From positions 21,055,786 through 21,119,785 of the forward strand of contig NW_004454181.1 in NCBI RefSeq assembly GCF_000283155.1: a stretch of 64,000 nucleotides of DNA, read 5' to 3'. This DNA is from Ceratotherium simum simum. Lineage: Eukaryota > Chordata > Mammalia > Perissodactyla > Rhinocerotidae. A program made the position numbers and the translations under genes. Below the pieces are notes generated by a model. The model did not search any database, was not told the DNA's origin, and saw only the letters and a program-made list of their open reading frames with translations. Positions within the stretch are counted from its first letter, which is position 1. Each line of letters begins with the position of its first letter. Shown piece after piece: positions 35,137 through 47,740 of the stretch.

Positions 35137-35519
35137 CTGAAGCCTACCATGGAAAATGAGAACTGGAGTTCTCTTTTAGGAATCTGAAATTAAGAATTGA
35201 GAGAATGAGTCAGTAAGCTCAGAGAGCTGAGTTGAGGGTCACAGAGAGGATTTGGGGCTGGAGTGCATGACAGGGACCATGAGCAAGCTGAAATCATAAG
35301 GAAGATGGTCAGGAGGAGAGGTTCAGAGAAAGACGGAAAGAGATACCCAAGAGCAGAGCAGAGAAAATGATGCCCTGGAGGTTCCTGATGGGGTATCTAT
35401 TCCAGACCACACATGCCGTTGTCATGAGTCACCTCCTCTTTGGGACAATATGAGTGAACCTCTGCCCTTGTCTTCAAATAAGCTCTAACTAATACACTAG
35501 ACAATAAGAGCTATATGTT

Positions 35520-36240
35520 TTTTATTATTATTACTTTTTAATTGAAGTAACATTGGTTTATAACATTATATAAATTTCAAGCGTACGTCATTATATTTCG
35601 ATTTCTGTGAAGACTACATCATGTTCACCACCCAAAGACTAATTACCATCCATCACCATACACCTGTGCCCTTTTATTCCTTTCACCCTTCCCCCTCCTC
35701 CCTTCCCCTCTGGTAACCACCAATCTAATCTCTATGTCTATGTGTTTGTTGTTGTTGTTGTTGTAATTTTTATCTTCTACATATGAGTGAAATCATACAG
35801 TGTTTGGCTTTCTCTGTCTGACTAATTTCACTTAGCATAATACCCTCAAGGTCCATCCATGTTGTCGCAAATGGCAAGATTTCATCTTTTTATGGCTGAG
35901 TAGTATTCCATTGTATATATATACCACATCTTCTTTATCCATTCATCCATCAATGGGTGTTAGGTTATTTCCAAGTCTTGGCTATTGTGAATAATACTGC
36001 CATGATTATAGGGGTTCAAATATCTTTTTGAATTAATGTTTCATGTTCTTTGGATAAATACTCAGAAATGGAATAGCTGGATCATATGGTAGTTCTATTC
36101 TTAATTTTTTGAGGAATTTCCATACTGTTTTCCACAGTGTCTGCACCAGTTTACATTCCCACCAGCAGTGTATGAGGGTTCCCCTTTCTCCACATCGTCT
36201 CCAACACTTGTTATTTCTTGTCTTTTTGATTATAGCCATT
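35520..36240 (-). mobile_element. L1 3' end
   Basis: Reverse L1 from 3' UTR ('aagactacatcatgttcacc', 'tctggtaaccaccaatctaa') into the end of ORF2; the minus strand frame 36033-36239 keeps [20 protein letters not shown], the L1 ORF2 C-terminal motif. A (GTT)6 tract lies at about 35747-35764. Better preserved than most L1s here. Confidence 0.88.
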
Positions 36241-36844
36241 CTGGCTACATTTTGAGTTAAGATCTTCCAATCCTACTTTCCTTGTATGCATAGTGTAAAA
36301 GATTATACTTCCTTTACAGGTTTGTTGTTGGGATTATATGTGAACTAAACGTAGCACAAGGCTTAGCACATAGCTGCAGCTTAGTGAATATTAATTCCTT
36401 TCCATTTCCCTAACGATAAGGGATGTATGGAGGTAGAATGGACTGCTTGGAAGAAAATATGCAAGCAGAAGCTTGGCCATATATATCAACCTTTGGATGG
36501 ATGTGTAAATTAGTGATCCTTTACTTGCCTTTCTTTTCCAAGATTCATGACTCTTCACGTTTCTGATTGAACCAGCTTTTCCAAGTAAACCATTCTTTTT
36601 TTTTTTTTTTTTTGCCTTGTATCAATCCACACAAGGGAAGGAGTTAAAATGAATGGTTATACTAAGGCATATGCCCACCCTACTCATATGCTGGATGGGA
36701 CCCACATAGCTTGGGGAAGGGTTGGTTCCACAAAAGAAGGGATGTTTATCAGGCAATGACAGGATACATCCACTACAACAGGTCATCTGTCTTCTGTGCT
36801 CCTCTAACGCTACTTGAATAACAACTACTTGACTAATAACTAAC

Positions 36845-37035
36845 ATTTGTTGGGTGTTCACTATTTGCCTGGTACTCTGCTAAATGCTTTCCACGGACCA
36901 TCTCATTTAGTGCTGACAGCAATCCAAGATGTAGGTACTAATATCTCCATTTTATAGAGGGGTAGTTGAGCACAGAGAGGTTAAGTAAATTGCTCATAGC
37001 CACACAGCTGGTATGTGATCAAGATGGAACCCTGG
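36845..37035 (-). repeat. MIR SINE
   Basis: Reverse MIR over nearly its full length: 'gtactctgctaaatgctttc', 'gcacagagaggttaagtaaa' and 'tagccacacagctggtatgt'. Confidence 0.8.
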
Positions 37036-37379
37036 TAGTCTGATTTCCCAGCCCACAGGAAATCACAGAAAATAAGGATGTTGATGCAGGGGTCATAGAG
37101 TGAGAAGAAACTTGCTGAATAGACCCGTATGGTTGACAACAAGCAGGAGAGGCTACCTTTCTGCCCCCACTAAAAGAACTCAGAAAATAGCTCCCTTCCC
37201 AGGTGAAAGTCATTTCCTGACCTCAAGAGAATACATAGCCGTAGACTGCCCAAGCTGGAGGAGATTTAGAGATCTTACAACTGGTTAGTTCTGAACACCA
37301 TTTTAATGAAAATGCTTCCAACAGTGGAATTCTTTCTTACATAGGTTTTACTCTTAGGCTCAATAATCATCCCCTAAAG

Positions 37380-38079
37380 ATGGGTTCCTCCTTGTCCTCT
37401 GACAGTGCTCATACTCCTTCATGTGGTTCACTTGGCCCTTCACGATCTGACCTGGGCCCGTGTTCCAGCCCCTTCACTTGGCACTTCCACTTCTTCACTC
37501 CTGATCTGAAGTCCAGCCATGGTGAAATTCACACATACACACACACCAGTCATAATCCTTGGATCTTTACATGGTCTTATTGTTGATCTATACATAACTT
37601 TGTTTTATTTCATTCTGTTTCTTCATTTACCTTTTTTGGGGGGAGGTGAGAACATTTAGGTTCTAAATTTACTTTTAAACATTATAATAAACCCCTGTAA
37701 AGCAGAAATTCTTCAGTTAATCTAAAGTAGTAGCCTTGCTGTTATCACCACTGAACTTTTATGTGCTCTTCACTCTGCCTAAAATTCTTTCCACTCTACC
37801 CAACCCTCTCCAATGTCCTTTAGGTCTATTCTAAAAAAGTGTCCTTGACTTTCTTCTTCCATCTTCAAGACTGAGCTAGGAATCTTCACCCAACACTCCC
37901 ATAGTGTTTTGTCTTTTCCCTGTCACATCTTATCACAACATGCTATATCGTCTGTTAACTTGCTTGTCTCCCACTAGGAGGCACTAGGCTGTGAGCTTAT
38001 TGAGGACAAGAACGGTGGTCTAATAGTGCAGTCTCAGTGCTTAGCACAGTGCCTGGCACATAGCATGAACTCAATATTT
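37380..38079 (+). mobile_element. L2 LINE 3' end
   Basis: Forward L2: 'cccttcacgatctgacctgg' at 37436-37455, then 'ggctgtgagcttattgagga' and 'agtgcctggcacatagcatg' at the end. Its tail is split by a hAT element at 38080. The middle (37520-37760) is diverged or interrupted. Confidence 0.75.
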
Positions 38080-38301
38080 CAGGGGTTGGTAAAATTTTTT
38101 GTTAAGAGCAAACGGTAAATAGTTTTGGCTTTGCAAACTGTACAGTGTCTGTTGTATTTACTCAACTCCGCCATTGTAGTGTGAAAGCAGCCACAGACAA
38201 TATGTAAGCACATGAGCATGGCTGTATTGCGGTAAAACTTTATTTACAAAGATAGGTGGTGGGCTAGATTTGGTCCATGGGCCATATTTCACTAACCCCT
38301 G
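38080..38301. mobile_element. hAT-type element inserted in L2 tail
   Basis: A 222-bp element with inverted ends CAGGGGTTGG / CTAACCCCTG. The flanking octamers CAATATTT and CTATAATT (6 of 8 match) look like a decayed hAT target duplication. The L2 tail continues after it ('gatgaagaaatgaac'). Internal text 'aaaactttatttacaaagat' is typical of this MER family; exact name not assigned. Confidence 0.75.
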
Positions 38302-38519
38302 CTATAATTGATGAAGAAATGAACAAATACAAATGAACGAGCGGGATTATATTTAACCCCATTTACCAGAAAGGAAGTACTAGTTACCACAAAGACCTCT
38401 TTATCAGAAAACCTGGATTCTATTTTCTTCCTATTACTTAACAGTCTTCTATCTTCTATGGCCTCCAGTGGCCTTAACTTTAAAATGGGGCCTTACCTTC
38501 TCAGCTTAAAGATTTGAAA

Positions 38520-38640
38520 CTGTCATGTCCTTAAGGGTAGGACCTATGCCTTATTTGTCTTTATTCCCAGAGCCTAGCAGAATTCCCACATGCCTAGAGT
38601 ATAATAGATTGACAAGCACTTGCTGAATGATTGAAAGGCC
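38520..38640 (+). mobile_element. L2 LINE 3' terminal fragment
   Basis: Forward L2 end: 'ccttaagggtaggacctatg', 'attcccagagcctagcagaa', ending 'gcacttgctgaatgattg'. Confidence 0.7.
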
Positions 38641-39429
38641 AGGGTGAAGCAGGTAGTTGGACCACATAATAATGTAAATTCTTAAGACTGGAAAAACTTT
38701 AGTTATCCAGCTGAATTACCACTATGTAGAGGTCCTTCTAGGTTTAATAACTTGGGGTCTTTTGATTCCAAATGACTGAAAACCCAACACAAATTGGCTT
38801 AAGCCCAAAAGGTAGTTGATTGGCACATTGATGTGCCTTGTTTCAGGGGCTCAAACCATGTCAAAGACCTAGGCTTCTCTATTTCTCCACTTGCCTGACT
38901 GGTTCTCTTATCAGGCAGACTTCACTCATTAGTGGCATGATGTCTAAAATTCAGGCTCATATCCTCACAGCTCAAAGACTAGTGGAAAATAGGGAGGGTC
39001 CCCATCTCTCAAAAGTCCCTGTAAATGTGCCAAGATTGTGTATCCTTGGCTTTGTTTGAGTAACTTGTCCACCCTTGAGCCAAATACTATGGCCATGAAT
39101 GAAATCAATACCACCTGAACTGCATTGCCTGAGAATGAGGGAGGACTGGCTCTCCAGCAGCAAACCTCCCTATGCAGAAAAAGAAGGTGGCAAAGACATG
39201 AAATACCTAGAACTGCTGTGGACCCTCTCTCAAGAATAAAATGCATTGATACAGTAATACAAAGTGAGCATCCAATATTAGGATGTTTGTGAATTTCTTG
39301 AAGCTTGTCCATGGACCTTAACTTACAAAGAGAAGAAAACCAAGCTTAGTCTCTTTTTCTAGTGTGGGAATCTTTCCAGATACCAAATTACTATTAATAT
39401 TTGCATTTCTAAAATAAAAGAATATGTGC

Positions 39430-40985
39430 ATTTAAAAAATTAAACTTTATTTTAAAACAGCTTTAGATTTACAGAAAAATTATGAAGATAGTACAGAGAG
39501 TTCCCATACACTCCACACCTAGTTTCCCCTATTGTTAACATCTTACATTAGTGTGGTATATTTGTTACAATTGATGAACCAGTATTAATACATTATTATT
39601 AACCAAAGTCCAAAGATTTGCTTAGTTTTTACCTAGTGGCCTTTTTTTTTGCAGGGTCCTATCCAGGACACCACATTACATTTCATTGCTATGTCTCTTC
39701 ATGTTCCTCATGGCTGTAACAGTTTTTCAGGCTTTCCTTGTTTTTGATGACCTTGACAGTTTTGAGAAGTGTTTGTCAGATATTTTGTAGGATGTCCCTC
39801 AATTTGGTTGTGTCTGCTGTTTTTCTCATGATTGCACTGGGATTATGGTTCTTGGGAGGAAGACAACACAAGTAAAGTGCCATTTACATCACATCACGTC
39901 AAGGGCGCATACTGTCAACATGACTTATCTCTGTTGATGTTGACCTTGATCGCCTGCCTCAGGTAGTGTTTGCCAGGTCTCTCCACCATGAAGTCAATCT
40001 TCGTTCTCCCTCTCCATACTTTTTTTTTTTTGGAAGGAAGACACTGTGTCCAGCCCATTCTTCAGGAATGGGAGTCATGCTTCACTTCTTTGGCAGGGAG
40101 TGTCTACACAAATTATTTGGAATTCTTCTGGACAGAAGATTTTTCTCTTCCCCCCCAACTTATTTGATTCAATCATTTATTTATATCAGTACAGATATTT
40201 ATTTTATACCCTGGGTTATTATCCAGTGCTACTTTATTTATTTTGCTGCTCAGATTGTTCCAGCTTTGGTCATTGGCAGCTCTTTTGGTTGTCTCCTGTC
40301 TTCCTTTAACAATCCCATCATTGTGGGGTTTTGGGGGAGCACTTCCATACTTTCTAGCCAACAAGGTGCTCCAGACTCATGTTAAATATTTCCTGCTCAG
40401 TCCTAGAATCAGCTATTTCTCCAAGGAGTCCTGGTCCCATGTATTGGAGAATGGTATTTAGAAATTAAGATCTGGGTGCTAGGTGTGCTCAATATGTACA
40501 TTTTAAAAGTAAAATTATTCTAAAAGGCTTATAACTAAAAAATAGGCAATTCCTTTCCCATTCCTTCCCATAAAATTTAAACTCTCTTGGGTTTTTTCTT
40601 CTATTTTTTCCCTCCATATTACTAATAATGTGCATATGCTGGTATTGCCTGATTGATCAATTTGAAACATTTTCTATTGACCTTCCTTAAAGGTGAATAG
40701 GGTTTGGCTTTCTTGTACTCCCACCCCACTTCCTCTCTGTCCATCTTCCCAATGCAGTCATATCACACTTTTGTGTTAATCCAGTAGCCACAGTTTATAT
40801 TGTTATTACCATACAACTATCTTTCACATTGAGCAAATGTACTATAATTACATATTCTTTCTTGTACATTTTATCTTTTCTGATTGTAATAATTGCCTCA
40901 TTTTTTCCTTTTCTTGATTTCTCAAGTGTCCATCAAAATTCATCCATAATGTTCCAACCTATCTGTCAAAGACCTACCAAATCTC
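39430..40985 (-). mobile_element. Old L1M 3' UTR
   Basis: Reverse old L1 text: 'aaaacagctttagatttaca', 'gatgtccctcaatttggttg', 'gggattatggttcttgggag' and 'gaatggtatttagaaattaa'. This accounts for the overlapping open frames at 39966-40461, which are not genes. Confidence 0.8.
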
Positions 40986-41049
40986 TTTTCAAAATACCTA
41001 GATGCATGAGACAATCTTATCAGTTATACTCACCACCACCACCCTAAAC

Positions 41050-41570
41050 CTTATTCTTCGGCCCCTCTGCTCCAGCCTGGTTTGGTTATTATGGTAACTA
41101 GTCTCCAAAGATACTTCACTTCCCCTCCAATGAACTTCCTAGTATTTCCTTTCTTGTATTGTTCCCTCTACTTGAATCTGAGGTGGCCTCATAACTTACC
41201 TTTTGATCAGTAGAATGCAGTGGAAATAATACTGAATCACATCTAAGGTTAGATTATAACCTCTGCAGATTCTTCCTGAGCCTGTTGGAATGCTCACTTT
41301 TGAAAAATCCAGATACTATGTAAGATCCATCTACTTTGAGACTGCCATACTGTAAGGAAGCTCAAGATGCCTTGTGGAAAGGCCATGTGGAGAGAGAGAG
41401 TTGCCTGTCCAGCCTCTAGCTCTTCTAGTCATCCTATCAATTTACTAGATGTGTGAGTGGAAAAAGTCATCTTGGATGTTGTCTTTGTATCTTTCTCATG
41501 TTGAAGACCTTCTCCAAATGTCTAGTGATCCCTTGGTTGTCTATTCATATTTAAAGTGATGCACTAAAAA
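41050..41570 (+). mobile_element. MLT1-type MaLR solo LTR
   Basis: Text 'ttttgatcagtagaatgcag', 'gactgccatactgtaaggaa' and 'gaaaggccatgtggagagag' follows the older MLT1 LTRs of ERVL-MaLR retrotransposons. It is a diverged LTR only; no internal coding region is seen. Confidence 0.65.
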
Positions 41571-42045
41571 CTAACTAGGAATTCTGCATATGACTGAGGC
41601 TCATTCACTGGTGACTTTATTGAAAGGGGATTGTGTGGTATTGTTGGGGGACACCCAAATATCAATATCTGTAAGTATTTTATTAGGGCCATTCAGTTTA
41701 TCCAGAGATTAAATCCCCCAATTTCCTGGGAATAGGATGCCACAGGTCAGTGGGCATTCGGGGGGAAGATTTTCTCCGGATCCCTCTATTTTCATTCCAT
41801 TCCCTTGTTTTCTGGCTTCTCTGAGTCCAGAGCCTCACCCAATATTTGTATTTTCACAAGTACTTTCAGTGTAAGCAATGTTGAATGTTTGAGGCATGTT
41901 TGGTTACAATCAAAGGAGGATTTTTTCTTTTAAATCTAGAACATTTGTGCATCCTTAAATTCTCTCTCCAGGGCTGGGTAGGAACTGGCCACTGGTATGG
42001 TTGGTTTTATGGCTGCATTACCCTAAGAGTCACAGGTCAAAGGAG

Positions 42046-42275
42046 GGTGTAGTGACTAAGAGCATGGGCTTTTGGATCAGCAAGTCTTGGGCTTGAGTCC
42101 TGTTTGCAACTTTTTAGCTGTGAATGTCATTTATGTAACTCCCTTGTGCCTCAGTTTCCTCATCTGTTAAATGGGAAAAATAATATTATCTAGTTCTTAG
42201 AGTTGTGAGAATTAAATAATACATCTATACCACTTAGCAGATTGCCTGGCATATAATTAAGCATTCAATAACCAA
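42046..42275 (+). repeat. MIR SINE
   Basis: Near full-length MIR: 'gtgactaagagcatgggctt', 'ttcctcatctgttaaatggg' and 'cagattgcctggcatataat'. Confidence 0.85.
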
Positions 42276-42834
42276 TGAGGATGATATAAATCTGTAATAT
42301 AAATCTTTAGAAATCACAGCTGGTTGGTGTGCATTGATTTGATTCCTCCTCTAACTAGTTCTGTGGTCCTGGATATATCATTGAATCTGTAGAGTCCAGA
42401 AGGGCCATAAATATCATCTAGTTCAAGCCCTGTAACCTGGTTCATGAATTATCTTTTGTGCTCTTCCCCATCAAGTGGCTTCATTAACAAGTGGTGGAAT
42501 TGGCCCCAGACCTTAGGCTTGTTGTTACCTGAGCCTGTCTTGTAATGACAACAGTATGCTTCCTCTATTGAACCTCTTCTTTCCTTGTCCAATAAACTCT
42601 AATGGTGATTTTGGCTTATATGATGGTTGATTGTGGCTCTGCTTTTCTTTCTCCATTATCAGGGCAAAGGGGCCAACAGTCTGGGTGAAGGAGAACCCAG
42701 AATGGAAGCAGAGCCAAATGCCCGACTAACTTTCCCATGGCCACTATGAGGACCATGTACATGTCCACACGTAAACAACTACCCATGAGGAGCGTTAATT
42801 GCATTTTATTACAAGCTGCACAGCAGCCAGGTGG

Positions 42835-42990
42835 ACCGTGGCTCATGCACAGCTTACATGCGCACACACATACAAGCACACACATGAAAGTTCATGCACA
42901 TGCAGGAAATCCTGCTATATGCATGGACAGAGAAGTACATGTACTCCCATACCATCAGTCCACACATCAGCACACACACGCTAGTGGCCA
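42835..42990. repeat. CA/CACA-rich low-complexity tract
   Basis: Interspersed (CA)n and CACATG units about 200-340 bp upstream of the TIMD4 start. The open frames across it (42737-43088) are repeat-derived. Confidence 0.7.
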
Positions 42991-43039
42991 GGAGAAAAGT
43001 GCTTAGCACATTTTATCGTGCATCCTGGATTGAGGGAGG

Positions 43040-43180
43040 CCATTCAGGATGGGGGAAAGGGAAGATTATGAGGCAAAAAGAGAAATGAAAGTAAAGGTCC
43101 CGCCCCGTCAGCATTAACTGGAGTATAAGAAATGGACTTTGGACAGACAGACAGACTCCTGGGGCCTGCCGACAGTCAAA
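43040..43180 (+). promoter_or_regulatory. TIMD4: TIMD4 proximal promoter and 5' UTR
   Basis: Upstream of the TIMD4 ATG are a purine-rich tract (about 43074-43096, with AGAGAAATGAAAG) that could bind PU.1/IRF-type factors, a GC box CCCGCCCC at 43099-43106, and a TATA-like TATAAG at 43124-43129. If the TATA-like element is used, the 5' UTR would be only about 25-35 nt, including a GACA repeat at 43142-43155. The factor assignments are inference; the gene's macrophage expression in other mammals is known. Confidence 0.4.
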
Positions 43181-43238
43181 ATGTCTAAAAGACCTCTCAT
43201 TCTCTGGGTGCTGATTGAACTCGGGTGGCTTTATCTGA
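43181..43238 (+). CDS. TIMD4: TIMD4 exon 1, signal peptide
   Basis: The ATG at 43181 has A at -3 (GTCAAAATGT), and the exon ends in phase 1 before GTAAGT-like GTAAGTG (43239). It encodes MSKRPLILWVLIELGWLYL: a basic N-terminus followed by a hydrophobic core, a typical signal peptide. Human TIM-4 starts MSKEPLILWLMIEFWWLYL, so start and exon are well supported. No other in-frame ATG lies close upstream. Confidence 0.93.
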
Positions 43239-44544
43239 GTAAGTGTTCTGAATCCTTCCATTCAGGGGTTCCTGGACAGCTTGGCATCCTGTGAGGGATT
43301 TCCATGGCTGATCGGGCGTCAGTAAAGCAGAAGCCCACTTCTTTGAATCTCCCTAGGTTTTCTTCCTTGGAGGGTCTCTCTCCTTCCTTGTCACACAAGG
43401 TTTATCCTAAGACTGGTTTTGGGGTCTTACGGTGGGGTAATTTGTATTCATACAAGAAACGTCAATTTAAGAAGAAACACAGAAATAAGGAGTCAGATGA
43501 AGTGGGGAGAGAATTTCCTCTGTAGGTATTATTAGCACAGTCAGGGCCGGAGGCATTTGTTCTGGTAAGAGCTCTTATTATAATTCTTATTTTTCTCTTT
43601 ATTCTCAGGAGTTTTTGTTTGCTTTTTGTTTTGTCTTATTTTCCCGGGGATGAGGCTTCAAGGTGAGGTTTCTTTTCTGCACATTGTTTCCGGGTTTTGG
43701 ATGATGCAAATCTATGTACCTGTGCATCCTGGGTGGTGCAGGGCAAAATGTTCAGGGCTGAGCTGCAGCTGTGTCTTGGTCACTAACCATTGAGATTGTG
43801 AACGTGTCTGAATTGCTCTGGCTCTTCCAAGTACGAAATGAGGGGCCTAGATAAGACCAGTTACAACAATACGTGATTCTAGGACTAGACAATACTTAAT
43901 TCCCTTGAAGTTTTAAAAGTTTGTAGTTATTTGCCCAAGTCTTTCAAATGTGCCGTTAAGACTTGGGAAAACACCTACATTCGAAGGAAGACCAATGTGT
44001 TCTCTCTACCCCTTTGTCATGCTGTTCTTTCTGCCTTTCTTTCCTCTGTAACTCCATGCATCCTCAGGTCTCCACCTAAGTCAGGCTCTTCCTGAGCACC
44101 CAGAGCCTCCAGACTAGCGTAGGTGTTTCTGCTACGAGTTCCTGTCCTCCCTGGCGTCCCCTGTCGGAGAACTGGTCACCCGGTAGTAGTTGCTCACTTA
44201 ACTGACTCTCTCCCCAAATACTCAGTAGGAGTTAGTGGAATGTAAGCAGTCCCTGTCACTTTCTTTATCAATGATTTTACTGTTCTTTGTCTTGTCCGGG
44301 GAATTTGAGGTGTGGAGAGTTTTTCTGTGCTGAAAGTTGCCAGAGTCTGTGTCCACCTTTCCTGCTACTGGCTGGACACTGATTGAGTGGGCTTCTCCAG
44401 CTTTTCTTGAAGGAGGCAGCACCTGGTGGCCTGTCTGGTTTTCATTTGTACCTTTTCTAAAATGACCAATTCAGAAGAGAGAGAACCATGGAGGATCAAT
44501 CAGAGCCAGATGTACTCTTAAAAGATGCCAAATCAAACGCTTCA

Positions 44545-44660
44545 CTCTGTAGATGGTGAAACTGAGACTTGGATTGGAAAAGGGCCTTTCTTAAGGTCCC
44601 CAGCAAGAGAAGGAACCGAGCTTGCACCAGAACCAAGGTTGTACCCACCATCCTAGCTAA
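44545..44660 (-). repeat. MIR SINE fragment
   Basis: Contains 'gtagatggtgaaactgagac' followed by 'cttaaggtccccagcaagag', the reverse MIR core. Confidence 0.55.
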
Positions 44661-45009
44661 TTCCCCAAAAGGGGAATTAATTTGATACCGACGATTCCTT
44701 TGCTCCAGGATACTTTTGCAGATGGAAGGAACAGTTTCTTGTCCTATTTCTAAATTCTGAAGTGCTTGGTTACTTGTACTAATACTTTGTTAATTTCATG
44801 TGGCATTTGATACTTCATCTCATGTGAACCATAGAACTATTTCTGAGGGGAGCATAATCTCTCCTCTTTGTCTTATGATGATAATGAGGTCAGGGTTATT
44901 GTGCCTTTCCTCTAAGAACACAAAAGCAGTGGCCGGCAGAATGAGGTTTTTCATGTAAGCCGAATGGGTGTTTTCTGCCACACCAAATTGCCTGCTTACT
45001 TTTTTTAAC

Positions 45010-45720
45010 AGTAATTTTTGATTAGATGACTAATACAGAAACAACCTTAGTGAAAAAAATTAAAATGTTATAAAGCTAAAATCCCTTTTGACTACTACCT
45101 CCAGCCCAGTCCCTTTTCCCTGATCATCGAGGTGACTGAAGAATGAGTTGGGTGTATGTCTCACCAGACACTATTATACGCACTTCCCTTCATACGTCTG
45201 CACCCACAACAAAATGCAAACTGTCTTATTTATTTATTTTATAAAATGGTTTTATATTTTATGCATTACTTTGGAATTTGCCCTTTTCATACATGAATAA
45301 GGCTTGGAGTTTTCATGCCCATTGATATAGATCTCTCTAATCCTATTAATCTTCTACATATGATTCCACGGAGGGAATATGCCACAGTTTAGCCATTCTT
45401 CATATACACATTGTCCGTTCCATTCACATATACATGAGGGCTGCAGTAAATATTTGCAAACAGGTTTCCTTGCACACGTCTGTTTTTCCAGGGTGGATAA
45501 CAACACATGAAATTCCTCGGGCTTAGCTAAGACACATGTATGCTGAGTATTAATAGAAACTGCCAAATTACTCCACAGTGTGGCTGTAGCAACTCACACT
45601 CCATTTCTCTCCAGTTTACTCCAGTAGGCTAAGTCATTTTTTTGGTCCCTGTCTGGCCAACACTTGATACTATCACATTCTAAATTTTTGCCACTCTAAT
45701 AGGTGAAGTTTACTGGTCTT
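45010..45720 (-). mobile_element. Old L1-like 3' fragment
   Basis: Reverse L1M-type text ('gccacagtttagccattctt', 'gaaactgccaaattactcca', 'ccactctaataggtgaagtt'). Highly diverged. Confidence 0.6.
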
Positions 45721-45729
45721 ATCTGTGAA

Positions 45730-46790
45730 TTGCCTGTTAAGTCCTTTGCCAGTTTTACCATGGCAGCCCCATGGCAATCATAAAGAAATCATAAAGAAAA
45801 TTTTGTTACAGATAAACAAAAAATATAACACTACAAAAAAACAATCAACTAACAAAGGAAGAAATCAAGAGAAGAAGAAAGGACCAAAAGAACTACAAAA
45901 CAGAAAACAGTTAACAAAATGGCAACAGTAATTCTCTACCTATCAATAATTACTTTAAATGTAAATGGATTAAATTCCCCAATCAAGACACATAGAGTGG
46001 CTGAATGGATTAAAAAAACAAGATCCAACTGTAAGCTGTGTACAAGAGACTCACTTTAGCTTTAAGGACACACATAGGCTGAAAGTGAAGGTATGAAAAA
46101 AGATATTCCACACAAATTGTAACCAAAAGAGAGCAGAGGTCGCTATACTTATATCAGACAAAATAGATTTTAAATCAAAAACTGTTACAAGAGACAAAGG
46201 TCATTATACAATGATAAAAGTGTCAATTTATTTGGGAAGATGTAACAATTATAAATATATATTCACCCAACATTAGAACACCTAAATATATAAAGAAAAT
46301 ATTAACAGACTGAAGGGAAAAAGAGACAGCAATACAATAATGGTAGAAAACTTCAATACTCCACTCTCAACAATGGATAGATCATCCAGATAGAAAATCA
46401 ATAAGAGAACAGCAGACTTAACATTTACACCAAATTGACCTAACAGAAGACATGTACAGAACGTTCCTTTCAACAGCAGCAGAACACACATGCTTCTCAA
46501 GCACACACCAAACATTCTCTAGGATAGATCACATGTTAGGCCACAAAACAAGTCTTAACAAATTCAAGAAGATTGAAATCATATCAAGTATTTTTCCTGA
46601 ACACAAAGGTATGACACTGGAATTGAATAAGAGGAATAAAATTGAAAAATTCACAAATGTGTGGAATTAGACAACACACTTCTGAACAACCAATGGGTCA
46701 AAGAAAAAATCAAAAGGGAAATAAAAGAAATATACTGAGACAAATGAAAATGAAAACATAACATATCAAAACTTATGGGATGCAGTCTTT
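45730..46790 (+). mobile_element. L1 ORF2 5' segment, degenerate
   Basis: It encodes broken parts of the L1 ORF2 endonuclease region: ITLNVNGLNSPIKTHRVAEW near 45950-46010, then a QETHFSF-like piece and further ORF2 text to about 46740. Frameshifts and stops throughout; no complete element. Confidence 0.85.
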
Positions 46791-47569
46791 TCTTACTGAG
46801 TAGTGGGATGCCTCCTTCTATGCTATGATACTTGGGAAAATGAACTGTTGAATCTCCAGTAGAAATAATTCTTGTACCTTTTTAAAATTAATTTACCCAA
46901 CATTCATAGGAAATAACTCATATTTTAGAAGTTATTAGTTTTAGGTGCATGTGTTCTGTGTTGCTAACACAGCTGAGGGTGATGACAAGGAATTTCTTTT
47001 TTTTTTCCTGGCTTCATAGGGGGCAAAACGGGCTTCCATAGCATTTACAATCTGGGAAACATTTCCACTGTGACAAAGTGAAGAGACTGTGAGCTCAGGG
47101 AAGTCTCCAGGCTGGTCTCAATTTGGAATGACCTTCGTCATGAAAGCCAACTGTGATAAACTCAGGAAGCACAATGTTTTGCTTACTATGTAGCGACTCT
47201 TAGGGCTGTGCCGGCCTTCTCCTGGAGAGGGGTAACTGGACGTTCCTGACACCTGGGTCAGGGAGGAACAGGGTACTGCTGGCCATGTCTTATACAACTT
47301 AGCCAACTGGGTCAACAAAATTTGTGAATAGAGAGTCTCACAAGAGGGTACTTTGGAGAAAATAATGAGCAGAGACCTAGGTACCAAGAGGGAGCAGGAT
47401 GTGGTCTTGATGATTTGAGCTTCAGCCTGCCTGGCTCTCACTTCAATAGCTTTTATTTGGTTTATAACAATCGCTGATGCTCAATTAAACCAGTGGGCTT
47501 AACATTTGCAGCAGTGAAAATGTTTTGCAGATTCTCAAAGATGGAACTAACCTTAGGAGAGCTTGTCTA

Positions 47570-47740
47570 GTGGTCCTCAAACCCTGGGTGAGTGGCCAAT
47601 GATATCGGAATGACCTAGAGAACTTGGTTATGTACATTTCCATGGGCCTTGGCTTCAGTGATTCTGACTTGGGCAATCAAGTATTTTTAACAAGCTCTCT
47701 AGGTCATGCTGATGAACAGCTGAGGCTGGGGAACATGGAT
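47570..47740. mobile_element. MER5A hAT element
   Basis: Left end TAGTGGTCCTCAAAC; internal 'ggcttcagtgattctgactt' and 'ttaacaagctctctaggtca'. The right end is worn. Confidence 0.7.

Larger units (their letters stand above)
15986..43000. other. HAVCR1-TIMD4 intergenic region
   Basis: About 27 kb between the two TIM genes. Most of it is retrotransposon-derived: L1 blocks at 19.6-24.2, 25.4-26.1, 27.4-28.6, 29.9-32.0, 35.5-36.2 and 39.4-41.0 kb, plus L2, MIR, hAT and Tigger pieces. I found no exon chain, RNA gene or TIM pseudogene. Stretches without recognised content are 17400-18050, 19150-19630, 26150-27370, 28560-29500, 33000-34010 and 38650-39420. Confidence 0.7.

Noticed and set aside
39966..40461. 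Overlapping + strand frames up to 139 codons with hydrophobic runs
   Set aside because: They fall inside an old reverse L1 3' UTR; the translations follow T-rich repeat sequence.
42737..43088. His/Thr-rich frames just upstream of TIMD4
   Set aside because: They translate a CA/CACATG low-complexity tract.
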